NCBI GenBank assembly: GCA_014381035.1
Contig: JACMIS010000272.1
Span: forward strand, 1-9,616
DNA length: 9,616 nucleotides
Reading direction: 5' to 3'
DNA from: Armatimonadota bacterium
GTDB taxonomy: Bacteria > Armatimonadota > Armatimonadia > Armatimonadales > Armatimonadaceae
Positions 7,561-9,616 of the stretch are shown in pieces. Position numbers and translations under genes: made by a program. The notes below the pieces were generated by a model. The model saw nothing but the letters and a program-made list of their open reading frames with translations, was not told the DNA's origin and made no database searches. How positions within the stretch are numbered: the first letter of the stretch is position 1; each line of letters starts with the position of its first letter.

Positions 7561-8907
7561 TTGGCAATCTTTTTTTATAATCTGTTACTGCTTCTTCTGT
7601 TTCCCGTCGTGCTACTCGTTTATGGATATCGAATCTTTCGCGGCAAGGAGTCGGTCGCGCATCTCGCAGAACGCTGTGGCAGATACGATCCATCCCTTGC
7701 CCGCGACCCCCACCGACCGCGATTCTGGGTACACGCGGTCAGCGTCGGCGAGGTCATGGCGGCGACACCGGTCCTCAAAGAACTGCGTTTACGGCACCCC
7801 GGCGCAATGATCGTTCTTTCCGTGACCACGACGGGCGGGCGCGAAGTGGCACAAAGCAAGGTGCCGCCCGCCGATCATGTCGTCTATTTCCCGCTCGATT
7901 TTCCCCTGTCTGTGCGGAATGCGGTCCGAACTATTCGCCCGGACCTTTTGATACTGATGGAATGGGAGATCTGGCCCAACCTATTATCGGCGGCGAAACA
8001 ACACGGCGCGACGGTCGCCGTTGTCAACGGGCGTATTTCCGACAAGGGACTCAAGCGCGGCGCAGGCGTAAAATGGTTTCTTGCCTCCGCACTCCGCTGC
8101 GTGGACGTTCTGGCGATGCAATCCGCCGAAGACGCCCGCCGCGCTATGGTGGTCGGAGCAAATCCAAGCACGGTACACACGGTCGGGAACACGAAGTTCG
8201 ACGAATCGGCGACGATGCTTTCGCCTGCCGAACGCGCCGAGTTGCGGCGCGATTTCGGGATACCGGACGGCAACGATGTGTTTATTTGCGGCTCGACCCG
8301 TGACGCGCCGGAAGCGAGCGACCCGGACGAAGAAGACCTGATTATGGAGGCAGTAATGCGTCTCTATCTGGTCCATGCGCATAACAATCTGTCAATAATC
8401 ATCGCCCCGCGCCATTTAGAACGCGCCGATGCTATAGCGAAGCGGCTTGCCGAGAGCGGAGATTTCACCGTGCGCCGCCGCTCTGAATCACCGCCGCCAC
8501 GGGGCATGCCGAATACACGGCATGGCGACATATGGCTTCTTGACACCTTCGGAGAACTTGCCCGCGCCTACGCCATCGCGGATGTCGCGTTTGTGGGCGG
8601 GTCCCTGGTCCAGCGAGGCGGGCAAAGTGTGTTTCAGCCGCTTGCGCAAGGAGTTCCCGCCGTGTTCGGTCCACACATGAACAATCAGCGTGACATTGCC
8701 GCTCTGGCGCAAGCCGAAGGGGTCGGTTTTCTCGTGCGGGACGCCAACGAACTTGCCGAAACGGTTCACCGGATACTGACCCTTTCACCGGAGGAGAAAA
8801 CCACGCTCGCGGCAAAGTCCCGGTCGTTGATCGAGCGGAATCAGGGCGTTACGGCGCGAGCACTGGATTTGATTAGCAGCGTGCGGGAGAACCCTTTCGG
8901 TGAGTGA
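7561..8907 (+). CDS. waaA: 3-deoxy-D-manno-octulosonic acid (Kdo) transferase
   Basis: This GT-B glycosyltransferase (GT30) transfers Kdo from CMP-Kdo onto lipid IVA at the cytoplasmic face of the inner membrane. From the TTG at 7561 it has 448 residues, near the usual 420-430. That start gives the family's membrane-anchoring N-terminus (IFFYNLLLLLLFPVVLL) directly. The only other candidate start is a GTG at 7480, which would overlap the divergent gene and add 27 unfamiliar residues; there is no in-frame ATG. Motifs: HAVSVGE with the catalytic-base Glu64; EWEIWPN with Glu134 and Glu136; VVNGRIS; VGNTKFD; IIAPRHLER; and GELARAYAIADVAFVGGSL. Two signatures differ from the common form. Family 'STHxGEE' is STRDAPEASDPDEE here (Arg247 for His, with a short insertion). 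Family 'GGHNxLEP' is GGQSVFQP (Gln359 for the ribose-binding Glu of GT-B enzymes). lpxK overlaps its 3' end. Confidence 0.95.
   Translation: MAIFFYNLLLLLLFPVVLLVYGYRIFRGKESVAHLAERCGRYDPSLARDPHRPRFWVHAVSVGEVMAATPVLKELRLRHPGAMIVLSVTTTGGREVAQSKVPPADHVVYFPLDFPLSVRNAVRTIRPDLLILMEWEIWPNLLSAAKQHGATVAVVNGRISDKGLKRGAGVKWFLASALRCVDVLAMQSAEDARRAMVVGANPSTVHTVGNTKFDESATMLSPAERAELRRDFGIPDGNDVFICGSTRDAPEASDPDEEDLIMEAVMRLYLVHAHNNLSIIIAPRHLERADAIAKRLAESGDFTVRRRSESPPPRGMPNTRHGDIWLLDTFGELARAYAIADVAFVGGSLVQRGGQSVFQPLAQGVPAVFGPHMNNQRDIAALAQAEGVGFLVRDANELAETVHRILTLSPEEKTTLAAKSRSLIERNQGVTARALDLISSVRENPFGE
8885..8890 (+). promoter_or_regulatory. Ribosome binding site of lpxK inside the waaA 3' end
   Basis: GGGAGA lies within the last codons of waaA, about 10 bases before the GTG at 8900. 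It supports that start and the 8-base overlap of the two genes, and hence translational coupling. Confidence 0.5.
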
Positions 8908-9616
8908 TGCACGGCATAACGAAACGTGGGTCGTGGACGGCGTTCTACATGGCGGCGATAGCGGCGTCGGCGCGGTGTTGCTCCGCGCCGTGTTAACACC
9001 GCTTGCCTGGTTGCATCAGTTCGGTCTGGAAGCCTATCTGACTCCCTTTCGCCTCGGGCTACGCAAACGCTACCGTCTGCCGGTGCCGGTGGTGTCCATC
9101 GGAAATCTGTCGTCGGGCGGGACCGGGAAAACTCCGGCCACCGCGTTTGTCGCCGGATGCTTGCGGGAGGCAGGAAAGCGGGTAGTTATTCTTTCGCGGG
9201 GGCATGGGGGACTCGCGGAGCGGGGAAAGGACCCGGTCATTGTCAGCGAAGGGGACGGCAAACATCTTTCCCCGGTTGTAGCAGGTGACGAACCGGTTCT
9301 GCTTGCGGGGCTTTTACCCGACGTGCCGATTATCGTTTGCCGCGACCGCCGAAAATCGGGGCAACTCGCCGTGGAACGATTCGCGCCCGAGGTGATCCTT
9401 CTGGATGACGGTTTGCAGTACTGGCAACTGCACCGGGATCTCGACATCGTGTTGCTCGACGCACGCCGTCCGTTCGACAACGGTTTTGTTTTGCCCCGTG
9501 GACTTTTACGCGAACCGCCGTCGCATCTATCCCGCGCCGGGCTCGTCATACTCACCCGTGCCGACCGCGTTACCGACCGCCAGACGCTTCAAAAAACCGT
9601 CGCCAGGGTGCAAGAA
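8900..9616 (+). CDS. lpxK: Tetraacyldisaccharide 4'-kinase (lipid A 4'-kinase), 3' end outside window
   Basis: LpxK phosphorylates the 4' position of the tetraacyldisaccharide 1-phosphate to give lipid IVA, the acceptor for WaaA. The first 239 of roughly 320-350 residues are present, and the frame is open to the window end. Start: GTG at 8900, overlapping the waaA stop by 8 bases and preceded by GGGAGA. The N-terminus contains the short amphipathic membrane-associating stretch LTPLAWLHQFGLEAYL and then RYRLPVPVVSIGN. Motifs in order: P-loop GNLSSGGTGKT (Lys77), ILSRGHGG, AGDEPVLLAG, VCRDRRKS, ILLDDGLQYWQLHRD, and FDNGFVLPRGLLREP. These match LpxK throughout. Two positions differ from the common form: SRGHGG instead of SRGYGG, and DDGLQY where most members have DDGxQH. 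The gene follows waaA directly, so the two enzymes of consecutive steps are made together. The family call is very safe. Confidence 0.95.
   Translation, partial: MSDARHNETWVVDGVLHGGDSGVGAVLLRAVLTPLAWLHQFGLEAYLTPFRLGLRKRYRLPVPVVSIGNLSSGGTGKTPATAFVAGCLREAGKRVVILSRGHGGLAERGKDPVIVSEGDGKHLSPVVAGDEPVLLAGLLPDVPIIVCRDRRKSGQLAVERFAPEVILLDDGLQYWQLHRDLDIVLLDARRPFDNGFVLPRGLLREPPSHLSRAGLVILTRADRVTDRQTLQKTVARVQE

Noticed and set aside
7541..7810. Plus-strand frame at the waaA start with a hydrophobic N-terminus, considered as a frameshifted waaA start
   Set aside because: The waaA frame itself carries the expected YNLLLLLLFP membrane segment without any shift.
9070..9555. 161-codon minus-strand open frame at the right end
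   Set aside because: It is antisense to the clearly recognisable lpxK, with an Arg/Ser/Pro-rich composition typical of a shadow frame.

Overview
The window looks like chromosomal DNA of a GC-rich, Gram-negative (diderm) bacterium that makes Kdo-containing lipid A. It holds waaA and lpxK, a secretion/type IV pilus ATPase and a MoxR-transglutaminase pair. The lineage cannot be fixed by reading alone. Coding style and motif variants would suit an environmental phylum such as Armatimonadota, but that is a low-confidence inference. There are no tRNA or rRNA genes, mobile elements or CRISPR arrays, and no gene-free stretch longer than about 150 bases.

Left part, plus strand: the window opens inside a PilB/GspE-type traffic ATPase (1-606), of which the C-terminal 201 residues are present. 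A 141-bp gap follows, containing a long imperfect inverted repeat (615-692). Next comes a very large gene (748-4089) for a secreted protein built of many degenerate beta-propeller blades of the two-component-regulator-propeller kind, with no kinase or membrane anchor attached. It ends against a convergent gene, with two tandem stem-loops (4105-4136 and 4141-4158) in between.

Middle part, minus strand: a transglutaminase-like membrane protein of the TgpA/DUF3488-DUF4129 type (7504-5372) is followed after 135 bp by a MoxR-family AAA+ ATPase (5236-4157). These are usual partners, but the DUF58 protein normally found with them is missing here.

Right part, plus strand: diverging from the transglutaminase gene is waaA (Kdo transferase, probably from a TTG at 7561 to 8907). 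It overlaps the start of lpxK (lipid A 4'-kinase, GTG at 8900, running off the window end) by 8 bases. The two act in consecutive steps of lipid A-Kdo synthesis at the inner face of the cytoplasmic membrane and are clearly translationally coupled. Both carry substitutions in family signature motifs that merit a second look.
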